This document shows, in pieces, positions 5,204 through 5,305 of a stretch of 5,305 nucleotides of DNA. The notes beneath the pieces are model-generated. The model did not search any database, was not told the DNA's origin, and saw nothing but the letters and a program-made list of their open reading frames with translations. The position numbers and the translations under genes were made by a program. The stretch's first letter is position 1. The number at the start of each line of letters is the position of its first letter. This DNA comes from Bryobacterales bacterium (GTDB taxonomy: Bacteria > Acidobacteriota > Terriglobia > Bryobacterales > Bryobacteraceae): assembly GCA_025353235.1 (NCBI GenBank), contig JANXQZ010001153.1:1-5305 (forward strand). Reading direction: 5' to 3'.

Positions 5204-5305
5204 GCGCGGACCCGGTTCCACCTCGACCAAAGCTTGTTGGAGCTTTTCGGCAAAGTTGTCTCCCGATTCGGTCCAAAGTTGCCGTTTCAGCACGCGGAGC
5301 GAATC
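5189..5305 (-). CDS. Possible 3' end of an unidentified gene (partial)
   Basis: The minus strand is open from the right edge to a TAG at 5189-5191, encoding at least 38 residues. The visible peptide includes DSLRVLKRQLWTESG and later FAEKLQQALVEVEPGPR. This is an amphipathic, soluble-looking C terminus with plausible composition; I do not recognise the family. It would overlap the end of the response regulator by 15 bp, echoing the 18-bp tail-to-tail overlap at 1506-1523. All three plus-strand frames and one other minus-strand frame are also open over this short stretch, so coding is only a moderate inference. Confidence 0.35.
   Translation of the reverse strand, partial: DSLRVLKRQLWTESGDNFAEKLQQALVEVEPGPRLLRG

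Overview
The window is compact, protein-coding bacterial DNA of moderately high GC. It holds seven complete or near-complete genes, a probable gene end at the right edge, no RNA genes, no mobile elements and no gene-free stretch over 110 bases. The mix of a DUF4097 repeat lipoprotein, a secreted CBM9-like protein, a secreted metallo-beta-lactamase-fold protein whose metal motif begins with Asp, a PDZ-less site-2 protease and an Rcp1-type response regulator suggests Acidobacteriota (Terriglobia-like). That is an inference from family resemblance, not proof.

Layout, left to right. A DUF4097 lipoprotein gene on the minus strand (24-965) diverges from an NTF2/SnoaL-like gene on the plus strand (1026-1523) across a 60-bp gap, which contains a symmetric -10-like TATGATA. 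The SnoaL-like gene runs tail to tail into a minus-strand gene string and overlaps it by 18 bp. In transcription order the string is an HU-family DNA-binding protein (4146-3877), a site-2 protease M50 homologue (3871-2957), a secreted metallo-beta-lactamase-fold hydrolase (2944-2219) and a secreted CBM9-like protein (2231-1506). Its junctions are +5, +12 and -13 bp, and three of its four starts are not ATG, so it looks like one translationally coupled operon. A good sigma70-type promoter (TTGACA, 18 bp, TATCAT) precedes HU, and a perfect 14-bp palindrome sits in the HU leader against the ribosome binding site.

Divergent from HU is a flavin reductase-like gene (4256-4732, plus). Then comes an Rcp1-type single-domain response regulator (4761-5203, plus). 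Its frame is broken by one missing A in a short A run at 4980-4983; restoring one base gives a complete 147-residue receiver. The last ~115 bases probably carry the C-terminal end of another minus-strand gene that overlaps the response regulator tail to tail.

Functionally, the minus-strand string joins a nucleoid protein to an intramembrane protease and two exported proteins, an unusual grouping with no obvious single pathway. The other genes look like independent units. The items most worth checking are the frameshift, the HU leader hairpin with its coupled string, the possibly leaderless SnoaL-like gene, and the changing repeat period of the DUF4097 protein.
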